This document shows, piece after piece, positions 53,001 to 64,000 of a stretch of DNA of 64,000 bases. The stretch covers positions 314,437 through 378,436 of the forward strand of contig VZTI01000930.1 of assembly GCA_013397865.1 (NCBI GenBank), in the 5' to 3' direction. Source of the stretch: Struthidea cinerea (taxonomy: Eukaryota; Chordata; Aves; Passeriformes; Corcoracidae). The position numbers and the translations under genes are program-made. The notes beneath the pieces were generated by a model that had not been told where the DNA came from, did not search any database, and saw only the letters and a list, made by a program, of their open reading frames with translations. Every line of letters starts with the position of its first letter. Position 1 is the first letter of the stretch.

Positions 53001-53730
53001 AGAGCATCATTGTCTTCCAGAAAATGCAGGATCAAGACTTCAGCTCTAATTCTTCAGGGAGTGCCTAATCACATGAATAGGTCTAATTATGTTGAAATAG
53101 GAATATTCACACTAATAACCCTTCACAGGATTAGGTTTTTCAAGATATGGACAGTGATACAATTAGCAGTATTTAAATGCTCTTCTAATTACTTTTGTTT
53201 TACAATGTTAGCAATTCATGATTTTCTTTAATAAAAAAATATGCATAATAACAGAATGTATATAAATCAGATACTAGAACTCTGTATTTTGGCTCTTTCA
53301 AAGATAGATGGGTTAGATTCATTTTATGCCAGAGCTAAGTGGCCGTTTGTATATCAAAGTTGGTTTCCATACCGTCATTTGGTAGTATGAAATGAACAAT
53401 GCTTTAACCTTTTGGCTCCAAATTCTAGATTTCTCATCTAGTATGATCAGTCTCAAAATGGGGGAAAAAGGAATATGTTGCCCCACATTTACTATTAAAC
53501 ATTATCTAATTTCTTTAGTGACACTGCTGCAAGATAGGGGGCACAAAATTAATAACAGTTAAATCTTATAAATGTGAAATAGCAGAAATATTAAAATGTT
53601 CATTTGAGGATGAAATTTTACTACTACATATTTTCTTGCATCTGTGCTCACATGTGAAAATCCAGTTCAACAGAAATTTTCATCCCTGAAATCTTGCTGA
53701 TTTAGATGCTTGTACCCAATTTGTTTTTCT

Positions 53731-53806
53731 CTTATATACTTACTTATGTAAGAGAACATATACTTACTTATATACTTACTTATATAAGAGCTTACTCTTA
53801 TATACT
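53731..53806. repeat. Imperfect tatacttactta tandem repeat
   Basis: The motif atacttacttat appears three times, with related tataagag and cttatata pieces between. It lies just upstream of the possible cassette exon at 53876. Confidence 0.75.
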
Positions 53807-53875
53807 GCATTAGAAGTTTTTAATGTACACTTGTGTCTTGTTTTCTACATTGTCTTTGTCTGCTGTTCCAAAAAG

Positions 53876-54016
53876 CGTGCAAAATAGCTGAAGAAAAATT
53901 TAGCCAAGGCAGAGTGAAAACAGCAGTGAAGCGAGGCCTTTTTAATCTTCAGACTTCTGCCCTTGAACACTTAGCTGGCCATATCCAAAAACCAGTTGCT
54001 CATGAACAAAACAATG
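53876..54016 (+). CDS. Possible cassette exon inside the LRRCT-Ig intron (speculative)
   Basis: A 91-codon open frame (53833-54108) contains a 141-base segment bounded by a possible acceptor (ccaaaaag, after a T-rich tract but with a purine-rich end) and donor (AATG|gtaaaa). The segment is phase 1 at both ends, matching the phase-1 host intron, so inclusion between the LRRCT and Ig exons would keep the frame and add 47 residues. The peptide is hydrophilic, with stretches IAEEKFSQGRVK and LEHLAGHIQKPV. I recognise no family, and no ADGRA isoform known to me has such an insert. It may well be a chance open frame. Confidence 0.15.
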
Positions 54017-54694
54017 GTAAAACAGACAGCCTTGACTACAACCCATGGAGTATCCCTGAAGATATATTCTTTATTTATAATATGGTAGCATGTACATTAA
54101 AACACTAGGGTTAAATTTTAAATACTGGTGCTTTCTAGAGAAATTTATATAAGCTTTTTAACAAACCTATGTAATACTGTCCAATAATGATGTTCATTAG
54201 AGTTTGCTGTAATTAATCTTAATTGTTCTCATAGGAAAATTCCCTATAAAGCTTCCATCCTAACAACCTCTCTTTTAATTAAGTGGAGTATACTATAGTG
54301 GCATTTCACATTTTTATAGCACATTTCATCATACAGCACTTTCTTTAATGTTTTTATAAAAATGGCTGTTGAGAGCTTCTGACACTGTCAGCTGGGCTGA
54401 AAGGAGTTTGGAATGGAAAAATTTAATACTTCAACAGAGCTGTTGCTCGTTCAGCATTCTTTTACGACTTTTTTTTTTTTTTTAATACATTCTGGCATAG
54501 ATGAGTAGTCATGCAGCCTACTGGACTCTAGGCAATTAGGGGCAATCATTGACACTCTTGGGACCTTCCTGCCACCATCTTTCCACTATCCGAGTGTGTA
54601 GTTATGACATGAAAATAAAAAAAGGTTTAATGTTTGGAAAGATGAGTGTTACCACTGCACTTCCCAGTTAGGTAAAGCTAATCAGCGTATTTGA

Positions 54695-55165
54695 TTATAC
54701 CTGTTGGACCTGTTGGAGTGGGTCCAGAGGAGAGCCACAAAGATGACTGGAGACGTGGAACACCTTTTCTGTGAGGAAAGGCTGTGGTTGCTCAGCTGTA
54801 GAGGTGAAGGCTCCAAGACCTCAGTGCGTCCTTTCAGTACCTAGAGAGGGTTTTTCAGAAAAATGGGGACAGAATTTTTAGTAGGGTCTGTAGCAATAGA
54901 ATTAGGAATAATGGTTTTAAACTAAAAGAGGATCTATTTAGATTAAATGTAAGGAAGAAGTTTTTTACAATGAAGGTGGTGAGACACTGGCAATGGGCTA
55001 CCCAGAGACATGGTGGATGCACCACTCCTGGAGACATTCAAGGTCAAATTGGATAGGGCTCTGAGCAAACCTGGGGAGTTAAGGATGTCCCTGCTCTTTT
55101 TGGGGACAGTTGGACAAGAAGACATTTAAAGATCCATTCCAGCCCAAACCTGTGATTTTGTAGAG
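54695..55165 (+). mobile_element. CR1 LINE fragment, diverged
   Basis: An older + strand CR1 copy. Recognisable blocks are gtccagaggagagccacaaa, the aggaaaggctg segment, the aggaagaagttttttacaatga block, a weakened agagacatggtggatgcacc block, ttcaaggtcaaattggatag, and cattccagcccaaacctgtg at the end. Many differences from the usual CR1 3' end and a degraded terminal repeat suggest an old insertion. Edges are approximate. Confidence 0.88.
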
Positions 55166-58100
55166 CTGGGTGCTTTACCTTTCCACTGCTCAGCCATTTT
55201 TATTAACTGCGAGCTCTAATGAGTATGCAAAGCCATGAGCCAGCCAGTTCACTTGCCATAAGAGTAATTTGAGGAATCAAAATTAGCTTTCTAACAGTGG
55301 GTTCTGACTGGTGCCAGGAAGGAATTTGTGTTGATGAATCTTCCAATACCATAGCTGTCAATATGTCATGGTCTTCAAGTTTCAGCATATGGCAAGTAAT
55401 CAAATGCTCCCCAGCTTCTGAAGTAGAGTTCTGGGACAATTTGAAAATAAGAAATTGAAAAGTTGCAGAAGTTTTATTTGATAAGAAAGAAATCAGTGAT
55501 GAGAAAACTATTTGCCTATTCTTTTAAATTTCTATGCCAGTGCAAGACACTGCAATTTTTTAATTGTTTAACTGGAACAAAACCTTGAATTTCATATTGT
55601 GGAAATCTTTCAAGTAACTGTTATTATTTTACAAATTAAAATGTTATGATATTTGACATTTCTATTAAATAAATGAAACCAATTATTAAATAAGTGAAAC
55701 CTGTTACCTCTGTTATTCTCTGCCTCTACTTTCCTATCAAGTAAATCACTGCTGTCATCAGTAAATAAGAAAGGGTTTTTTCACTGCTCCCTCACAAGGC
55801 ACTTCAGTCCCTAGAACCGGTGCAAAAAGGGTCATTTAGTTTTACTGGGCCTTATGAATCTGGAGGAAACTCCTGTAGACAAAGACAGGTTAAGTAACTT
55901 TGTCATGGCTGGAAATGTCATCCACCTGCAGAGTGCTGGATGGAACCTGTATTACTTGGATTTGCCAAAACTGACTAGATTTTAATTGCACTTTCCCCAG
56001 CTCAGGCTTTCTTAGTTTCTATGTAGCTGTAAATTATTTTAAGTAAATAAATCAGGTAAGAATCCAAGTGAGTCTTGGAGACTCATCCACAGCTGTGATT
56101 GTAGCTAATCTTGGCATATTTGCGCTGACTTTTATCTTCTGTTTTGTGTATATGGAGTATGTCTCTGAGGTTAACTAACCCAGGTAACTGAAGGAGCAGT
56201 AGCAGTGGATGTGACAGCCTGGACTGTGACTGTCCTTCTAACTTATGATAAATCCTGTTTACTAGTTCTGCTTATCTCCTTTGATGGCTTTACAGAAGTT
56301 TGCAGGAGTAAAATGCAATACAGATTTTGTAGCTTTAAGTAAAAAAGTGTACGTATCAGAAATCTTGCTCTTTGGCATGTGGCTACCATTTCAGTGTAGC
56401 ACTTAGCATTACAAAGGAAACATAACCCCATAATTTAATTATGAGATGCTGGGAAGAAAAAAAAAAAAAATAACGAACCAAAGCAAAAACACTACTTGAT
56501 ATTCCTGTCTGAAAAGCATGTATGAGAGTGAAAGGGACTGATAAAATGGTGTGGAATATGTCTTGCCATGCCAGCATTATGAAGCTGGTGGAAATTAGGA
56601 GCTATTATACAAACAAAAGCTCTGCTTTTTCTGCAGTGAGTGGTAAATGAATGTGATACAAAACTTTCTTGTCCCAAGCCCAAGAGACTTACCTTATTCT
56701 GCTGTGTTTAATACATGTTGGCATCTGTATTTTCTTGATATTACGTTGAAATTGGAGCCAGGCACAGCTTTTATTAAAACTGAATCTTGGCCTCAGTTCT
56801 GTATTCATTCTTAACTTCCTTGGCACATGGTGCCGTCTGTGACCTTCTACACCAAATGCTTCATTACTGCCAGCAAATTTTGCAACACAGAAGCTGGCGT
56901 CGGTGTGCTGGCACCTCCTTTTTTGGCAGAGCTGGCCACTGGAGCGATTCAGATCACGCTCTTTTCTCCAGTTCCATTCAGTAAATATCATCAGATATAA
57001 TTTGCACTGTCAGCAATTCAGATTTTTAACTAATGTTTTTCGATTTGTTTTTCCTCATTTTCATCTGTCCTTTTTCTTGGATTGGTTCCGTTGCTTTGTC
57101 CTCACTTCCAGCTTTCCCCCACTGTGCTTTCCATGCACATTTCTTTCCCACTGAGACTGTATACAAATATTAGAGCTCTAACTCACACTTTTGTCAGCAG
57201 GATGTGCCTCACTCTGTAGGCACACTCAGTTGAAATAAAAAGCCCATTGGCAATACAATAAATCAAGTGATTAACAAGAAGCAAAATGCCAACCTCTGGC
57301 TTTTTTTTCTGTCCCAAAAGCTTGTGGTACACTGAAGCAAACTGGATTTTCTACCAATAAACTGAAGTCAATGGTGTATCCTGAGAGGTGAGCACTGTAG
57401 TACTGCTGATGTGTGGGCAGCCAGGAGAAACCTGTGGATTTTCCTGTTTCTGGTTGTGTGAAAACTGTTGACATCAAACAAAGCCAATTAATGAGGACCA
57501 GAAAAAGCGCAGCAGAAAACTGTGTTCCTGGTAGACTGAACAGCAGAATGTGCTGGTGTAGTACAGGTTTATGCACTTAGCACCTGTTGAGCTGTAGAGC
57601 TGAGCTGCCCAGGTTAAAGGTTATGCAGCAGAAAATGCAGCAAAAGTGGCTGGAGGTAGGACACAGTTTCTCCAGTACCTTGTGCTGGTCATGTTGGTTA
57701 ATGACTAGCCAGCTTTCTGTGTTGTTTAGGCAAAGCTATTGCATGGGCCAGGTTTTGTGCTTGCAGATTTGCTTTTGGTCATTCCCCCAGAAGACAGTAG
57801 TGTCCATTCATTAGAAGGGGTTATTATCTAAAGATAATAATATGGTACTTAAAAAATAACTAAAATATGGGTAAATGCACTTTATGTAATCTTTTTAACA
57901 AGCATTTTTGTTCCATGTATATCAGGCAACAGCAGTATTTCCTTCATACTTTCCTCCTTTCCAACTTTTAAAACAGAAGGGAAGGCAAAAACTTGATAGG
58001 AAATTGAAATACTTTTAAAATCTCAAGAACTGAATTGTAAAGAAAAAATGGGATATACATAATGTGTGTGCATGTGTGTGAGACAAATTCTTTTATAAAT

Positions 58101-59527
58101 ATATTAAGGACACATGCATTGGAACATTTCCTTAGAGCTTTAGCATACCTTGCTATTTTTGCTATTTCAGCTAATTGTTTTTAGATTAATTTCTATTTTC
58201 TTTTTCAACTTTTTTAACATCTTGGGGCACTGCGTACATGAAAATGTGCAGGGGTATACTCTCTGTGAAAAGGACTGAAGTGATACCCTAATTCAGTGGT
58301 ATTTGTGTAACCCAATTCCCTCTCTGTATGTCCTCAGTATTCTAGTCTAGATGAATTTGAAATACAAGACTAGATTGCATAAAGAGTCTGGCCTTCAGTC
58401 AACAAAACCCTTTTCTGCTGAGAAGTGAAAGATAACGAAAAAGCTGTAATTACTGTAATGATGGGTTAGACCTTTAGATTCATGCTGCAATCAGTGATTC
58501 CTGTGGTGCTCTGCTGCAATCATGGTTTAGTGCTGACTGGAGAGACAAGACAGGTAAAGACTGTAAAACACTCCATCAGCTCTTGATCTAAATGCCTAGA
58601 GAGGAGTCACACCTCTCGTTTGAAGATGGTGGTGCTGGCTCCAAACTCGAGGGCAGCACAGTGCATGGTCTTGGAACGAGCACCTTGGAGTATTTTTCAA
58701 GTGTGTAAAAAGTAAATAAAATTCCTGTAAATTACTCCCTCCCTTCTCAACATCCAGTAGTAAACTTTTTAATCTTATGAGGCTGTTGTGTCTGCCATAC
58801 GTGCACACACACACATATATTTGAGCATCAGAGATTATATTTATTCAGTAATCCCAATTTAGTCTTTATTACCCACATAACCAAAGACAAAAATTCTGTT
58901 GTGTAGGGCTATGCTTGCCAGAGCTGTTATATTGAAAGTGCTGTCAAATCGATGCCAAAATCATTCCAAATACTTTCAGAATTTCTTACTGCTTACTTTA
59001 TTCTCAAAGTCAAGCTTGAAAATGTGTGTACAGCATTAACAAATACTTTTATTTGTGTTCTGAATTTGAAAGATTGTTGGATTATGGACTTAAGTATTTC
59101 CAACTGATGCCAATGGAATTCTACAATAATTTTATAGCCATTTGGGATAAAGGATATTGGTCCTAATCCTGAAACTCTTATTGATGCAATTAATCCTCAT
59201 AACTGTGAGATGTGTCACAGAAGTCAACTGAAACTTCTGCATGAATAATGGTTGCAGAACCAGCCTCAGACATTTAAATCATTACTATCCCTGGAAAACA
59301 ACTGAGGATTAGATCTGGTATTAATTTTTTTATGTGGATGTCACAGAGATTAAAAGCAGATGTTTTCCAGAAGTAGTTATGTTTACCTTCCATGGTCTGC
59401 AAATGTCATAATCCATAGAAATTTCATTATTTTCAATTTGAAAATGAGATTTCATCATTATTTGTCCATTTGGTCGACCCACATAGGTACATTCTCAAAT
59501 CTGGTCAGGAGGATATGCTAGCATAAT

Positions 59528-59559
59528 GGTATGTTTAATTCCAAAGGTATGTTTAATTC
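59528..59559. repeat. Short tandem repeat, 14-bp copies at 18-bp period
   Basis: The sequence ggtatgtttaattc occurs twice, separated by caaa. Confidence 0.85.
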
Positions 59560-62244
59560 ATTTTGCACTTTGTTGGCACTTAAAAGGATTTGCAAAGAAA
59601 AAGAAAATGAGTACACTGTTGATAGGACTGATCCTTTTTTGACATACTGAAGTAAAAAAAGTTTTTGTTTATTGTGATCATTAACTGACAAAACCCATAG
59701 AGAACACCTCATTCCCTCTCCATTTCTGGGTCTGGTGATTCCCAAGGCTGAGCAACAGATGGGTTAATGGGAGAGCCTTAGACACCCGTGCTAAAGACAG
59801 ATAAATTCAGAGTGCTAGTGTTACACTTCATCCATATGCTCAACAAGTTATTTAACTTGACTTAAAGATATCGTTCACACTCTTCCCATTTCATAGCCTC
59901 GTGACACAATGTGTCACTCACTGCATGGCCAAAACCATTTGACCAGATACAACATCCTCAGTTAAAAACTGCTGTATTCATGAGAAGTATTTTGTTTCTG
60001 TGAGTAATATCTCTTGGTGGGGTACTTGTGACAGTATGCTTAATTTTCTACATTTTGGTAGTAATTTCATTAATTTATGGCTAAATATGCACTCCATATC
60101 TTTTCCTTATATTCCATAATTGACTTCGGAATGCAACACAAAGACTGCAACTTTTTGGGAGAGAGAGATTCTGTCTATCTGCTAGTTAAAAACATTTAAT
60201 ATAAATGATTGAGACCAAGGCTGCAGCTACTAGGAATGAGGTATTAATATGATTTACCTTCTCTTCTCTTAATTAGAAGCCAAAGGTCATATAAAAATAT
60301 TGCGTGTTTCAAGGAATTTTTTGTAGCACATCTTTGTCTCCATATAACAGGTACAGTCAAAAGGTAAAGTACAGGATGGGTACAGAGGTAAGGAGAGCTT
60401 TCTGAAGGCTGCCCTTTATAGTCACAGCAGACTTAAAACATTTCAGTGCATAGCAGCTTGCCCCTTAATCCCCTCTGTACTTCTCCTAGACAGCAACAGC
60501 GCATATTTGCTTGTGTTACCCATCTTGCATGCTGTGCTGGCCAGCATTCTTCCTTGGGTAAAAGCAGAAGTGATCCCTCTCACTGTTTACTCAAAGCAGG
60601 TGATGAATAAACTATTTAACACTTAAATACTCAAATAGTAACAAGGGCCCAAAGCTAGGTTTATAAGTGCAGCTTATCACAATTTAAGAGTTCCAAAGAC
60701 AGCACCTGAATGATGTAAAAGAAGTGTGTTAGGGTGGGATGCTGAGTAAGCAGAGGAAAAGCACTATTGGTTGTCCACACATTTCAGCAGTTGTAGAACC
60801 AGTGATTATGGCTTGCAACCTGGATAGGCATGGCTAAGTTCATCTGTATTTGTTATGGGCAGTGGAGGATTTTGAGGAGCAAGTTAAGGAAGATAAAATT
60901 GTGAGCAGTGAAATGGAAAAAAAAAAGGTACTTGTCAGAAAAATAGATGTTTGAGATAGTTACTAGTGGTGCAAATGTGGAAGGGTGACCTTTCAGCTGA
61001 CAGCTCTGTAGGATGGATTGATATTAATGATGAGAGGCCTTTAAACGAAAACAGAAGAAAAATAAGGGAGAAGATCTAGCTTTAAAATTCTCTTTCCTCA
61101 TCAAGGTAGAATGATAACCAAGGTGCAAGACTGTAGGCCTTTTGTCTAAGGTGAGATTGCAGAGGGAGGTTGGAAAGTGACCCAGGCTCAGTGAATTGTT
61201 TTGGCATTGAAGGCTGGGGTGAAAAGGCTGTATTGTGGGAACTGTTGTGCAGGATGTTCATGGTAAGGTGTTTGTCAGTCATGTTTGTGAGTCTTTAATA
61301 TTTTCATTACCATTAGAATTTTGTGCAATCATAACAAAGTGTCAGTGGTAGTAATTTTCTTCTGCGTAAGAAGAACTATATCAGAAAAAAGAAAATAAGG
61401 TTCTCCTTTATTCCTTATTATCCTAAAGAAGATTATCATCCTTCTTTAGATGCAGAGCTTCTGTTTCAGTTTTTTTTTTCCTAAAATGCTATTTTTCAAT
61501 TTTCTGTTATGAATTTAAAGAAATAGCATTAATCTCATAATATAAAGAAAATATTTTGCAGAATTTGTCTTAAGGTAATTTTGAGATCTAGAAATAAAAA
61601 TAGAAGAAAACATATACAGTCTAGAGAAGCAGTCTCTAGAGAGACTTTAGGATTGAAGAAAATAACCTTCAATCACTCTCAAATCTATAACATAACAGAC
61701 TTTCATCAGGGCCAAAAATATGTATACCTTCCAAATTTGCAATGTTTTTTTTGAAATCGTGTTTAGGCATTTGGGTTTGTGATTATGACAGCTGTTTTTT
61801 TTTAATAGCCTGCTTAGAATGTGCGGTATTCTCATTATTGGGGTGTATCTTGGACAGAGCTTCGAGAGAGAAAATTCATTAAAAAAATATGGTAAAAAGT
61901 ATTCCTCCTTTAATAGATAAGAAGAGCTACTTAGATAAATATTTAATGCTAAGTAATTATCTAGAGAGTAGAGATGACTTGTGGAATAGGCAGAAGGAAC
62001 GGGGAAATAAAAGGTTATGGGGACAGTTGAACTTCAGGGGAAAGTTTATTAGTCTTGTTATTATCCAAATCCCCGGCATATGAAGTAGTTTAGGCTCTCT
62101 AGATGGTAAGTTTCATTCTGGAGCACAGTGAGCATTTCATCTACTGACAGTGAAGTGATCTTATAAATTTTAACTGAACCTATATTAATAGCTGTATTTT
62201 TTTCTCTAATTGGAAGACTCGCTTTTTTATTCTTGTATGGTAAA

Positions 62245-62322
62245 GCATCCTGCCTTGAGAAGGAGGCTGCGTTGGAGCATCTCAAAAGATTCCTTCCAAC
62301 CTCAACCGTTCTGTGACCTGTT
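62245..62322 (+). mobile_element. CR1 LINE, short 3'-terminal remnant
   Basis: About 75 bases resemble the final part of a CR1 3' end: a weak ggaggctgcgttggagcatc block, then ttccttccaacctcaaccgt followed by tctgtgacctgt. It lies about 270 bases upstream of the Ig exon in + orientation. The minus-strand open frame 62061-62447 crosses it and is not a gene. Confidence 0.7.
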
Positions 62323-62586
62323 TCACAAAACTTATTTTCTGTAGGTATTCTGGTAAGCCTGTATTTATCTGGGCTCACACCAGTGAAAAAAATGTAATCT
62401 CTAGAACTCAAAACATGATCAGACTTCAGTGGGTAGTTCGTGGTCATATCTCCTATATTAGCATTTTAACATGAAGATCTGAGAAGCTAGAATTGTATAC
62501 AATTAGTTCACTTTACAGTATTCATAAGAGAGAAATGAATTGAGGCTTCTTTTTCCTATTTTTGTTTTGTTTTGTTTTCCCTGCAG

Positions 62587-62800
62587 CTGGGCCTCTGGAG
62601 CTCCCTCTCTTTGAGCTGATCCCATCACAAAGACAAGTGGTTTTCCATGGAGACCGCTTGCCGTTCCAGTGTACTGCAACTTACGTGGACAACACCACCC
62701 AAGTGCATTGGTACCACGCTGGGCGCCTGATCGAAACAGATGAAGAGAGGGGCATCTTCGTGGAGGACAGCATCATTCATGACTGCTGCTTAATTACACG
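62587..62800 (+). CDS. ADGRA1: ADGRA exon: first half of Ig-like domain
   Basis: This 214-base exon starts after a long TTTTG-rich tract and ccctgcag. Its first two bases complete the Ala codon after the LRRCT cysteine, giving CAGPLELPLF. It encodes the early strands of an Ig-like domain: a PSQRQVVFHGDRLPFQC segment with the first canonical cysteine, then VHWYHAG with the core tryptophan, and ends near SIIHDCCLIT. The second core cysteine should be in the next exon, outside the window. The donor is ACACG|gtaaca, phase 2. Asn-Thr-Thr (VDNTTQV) is a possible glycosylation site. An extra cysteine follows IHDC where ADGRA2 and ADGRA3 have Thr or Ser as I recall. GDRLPFQC and IHDC favour ADGRA2-like sequence. 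Confidence 0.92.
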
Positions 62801-64000
62801 GTAACACACCCCCCTTGTCATAGTCAGGCTTGCAGGCAAGGGGAACAGATTTGACACTTGCAATAAACCTCATTAAAACATGTTTCAGGAGTTATTTTAT
62901 TTGAAGCAATTCAATTGCGTGCTTGAATCTGAGTACAGAGGTAGAGATTTTTCATGGCTATGATTGGCTGTGGTTCCAAATTGTACTTTTTGTGTCTAGG
63001 TATCCAGATTTGATCAGATATGGGTTTGAAACAGATAAAAACAGTTCCTTATACAGTAAACCGTGAGAAGAAACATGAAAAAACAAGAAAACAAAAATGC
63101 TTCAGTAGCATATGAGAGTGACTGACAGCCAAACTGCTTCTTCATGACACCATCTAGAAGTCTGAGTGATGGACCTATGAAGAACTATCAGTTGATAAGG
63201 CTTGGATTAGCTTTTGTAGGTTCCAATATACTAGATCCTATATTCTTTAGTTAGATAATCTTATTTTTGTTTCTTATTAAATATTTCTCAATTTTCTGTG
63301 ACTTTTACCATCTCTGTGCCTGTGTGCTTGAGAGATACAGAGATCTACAGATGCATTTGCTGATGTGGAAAGTGGAAGAGGAATGAAGTAGAATAGGCTT
63401 ATATAAAAGAAGTAAAAACTAATATTTGGCAGTGACTGTATTGTTCCAGTTTTGCTTCAGTTTCCCTTTTAAATATTATTTAATAAATTATAAATTTCAG
63501 TGTTTATTTTTGGGTTTCATCACAGAGTATTGGCTTGTCACTAAAAGCTGCTAAGTTGTTGCACACATCCTTTTGTCCTCTGCCAGTTTCCGTCATTGAT
63601 CAAAAAGAGAGTCTGATTCTGTGTGCATGTTCTGCCTTTCTCTTTGTAGAAGATGGAGTGAAAATAGCTATGCTAATTAGCTCTGGATAATCATTAACAT
63701 CTTTTCACTCAAACAGTTTCTATTAATATAATTGACCTGAAATGCTTCTTAAACTATCAAATAGAAGTTATGAAGGGAGTCAAATGAAATCCTGTCCACT
63801 GGGGTCTTTTGGCTTTATTAATTTCATCTACTCACTGATTATTTGACCCCTTTTGGAGTCCGGTAGATCTAGAGGCGTAGATCTGACCTATTCTCACAGC
63901 TACTGGCTTTCTTCTAATATCAATGATAATTGATATTAGACCAATTAGTACAGTAATGCCAAGAGCCTGAGCTATTACATAACTGCCGAATCACTTAAAC
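62801..64000 (+). other. ADGRA intron after first Ig exon, incomplete
   Basis: It begins with a GT donor in phase 2 and runs off the window. The next exon, expected to carry the second Ig cysteine, is not present before position 64000. Confidence 0.8.
63914..63939. repeat. Inverted repeat, 10-bp arms
   Basis: The arms ctaatatcaa and ttgatattag flank a six-base spacer, tgataa. It lies in the intron after the Ig exon. No function is inferred. Confidence 0.7.

Larger units (their letters stand above)
46433..62586 (+). other. ADGRA intron (LRRCT to Ig)
   Basis: A 16.2 kb phase-1 intron, GT to AG. It contains the decayed minisatellite, the 21-bp duplication, the possible cassette exon, two CR1 fragments and small tandem repeats. 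The remainder shows no recognisable gene. Confidence 0.85.
33145..62800 (+). other. ADGRA1: Partial multi-exon gene: ADGRA-subfamily adhesion GPCR, ectodomain part (ADGRA1 or ADGRA2 type)
   Basis: Five exons with canonical GT/AG borders join into one frame without stops, giving about 198 residues: three 24-residue LRRs, an LRR C-terminal cap with four cysteines, and the first part of an Ig-like domain. This domain order is known from ADGRA receptors, orphan adhesion GPCRs of the plasma membrane; ADGRA2 acts as a WNT7 co-receptor with RECK. Motifs such as CAYPSALH in the cap and GDRLPFQC and IHDC in the Ig part resemble ADGRA2 as I recall it, and differ from ADGRA3, which has CVYPKSLQ in the cap. 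ADGRA2 sits on a small GC-rich chromosome in chicken, whereas this locus is AT-rich with introns up to 16 kb, so ADGRA1 is my preferred but unproven paralog. The signal peptide, N-terminal cap and first LRR are not identified, and the HRM, GAIN/GPS and seven-helix exons lie beyond the right edge. The subfamily is near certain; the symbol is tentative. Confidence 0.85.

Noticed and set aside
62061..62447. 128-codon minus-strand open frame
   Set aside because: It crosses the CR1 remnant and is antisense to the gene; no domain recognised.
1..64000. Novel prokaryotic-type system, CRISPR array or tRNA/rRNA genes
   Set aside because: The window is vertebrate nuclear DNA with spliced exons and CR1 elements; no such feature was seen.

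Overview
This 64 kb window looks like vertebrate nuclear DNA, most probably from a bird. Most of it is AT-rich, non-coding sequence with a few short exons bounded by GT/AG splice sites. Three fragments resemble the 3' part of CR1 LINEs, the typical avian LINE family. One LTR-like fragment resembles endogenous retroviral LTRs common in songbirds, so a passerine is possible but not proven. A 57-base run of N marks an assembly gap.

The one gene I can support runs on the + strand from about 33.1 kb and continues past the right edge. Five exons join in one open frame: three 72-base leucine-rich-repeat exons (33145-33216, 37005-37076, 45442-45513), an LRR C-terminal cap exon (46269-46432) and the first exon of an Ig-like domain (62587-62800). 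This order, LRRs then LRRCT then Ig, is the ectodomain of the ADGRA subfamily of adhesion GPCRs (ADGRA1/GPR123, ADGRA2/GPR124, ADGRA3/GPR125). Short motifs resemble ADGRA2 more than ADGRA3. The AT-rich sequence and long introns do not suit the small GC-rich avian chromosome expected for ADGRA2, so I tentatively favour ADGRA1. The hormone-receptor motif, GAIN/GPS and seven-helix exons lie beyond the window.

Layout: 1-11 kb, no recognisable gene. 11217-11280, a candidate signal-peptide exon with a good splice donor, whose link to the ADGRA gene is unproven. 11.3-33.1 kb, AT-rich non-coding sequence with one clear CR1 copy at 12.0-12.4 kb and a perfect 14-bp hairpin at 21.1 kb. 33.1-46.4 kb, the LRR/LRRCT exons, with the LTR-like fragment and gap at 38.5-38.9 kb. 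46.4-62.6 kb, a 16 kb phase-1 intron holding a decayed 30-bp minisatellite, an old CR1 copy, a possible frame-preserving cassette exon and a short CR1 tail. 62.6-64 kb, the Ig exon and the start of the next intron.

The listed six-frame open frames are mostly short chance frames in introns. No tRNA, rRNA, CRISPR array or bacterial-type feature was seen.
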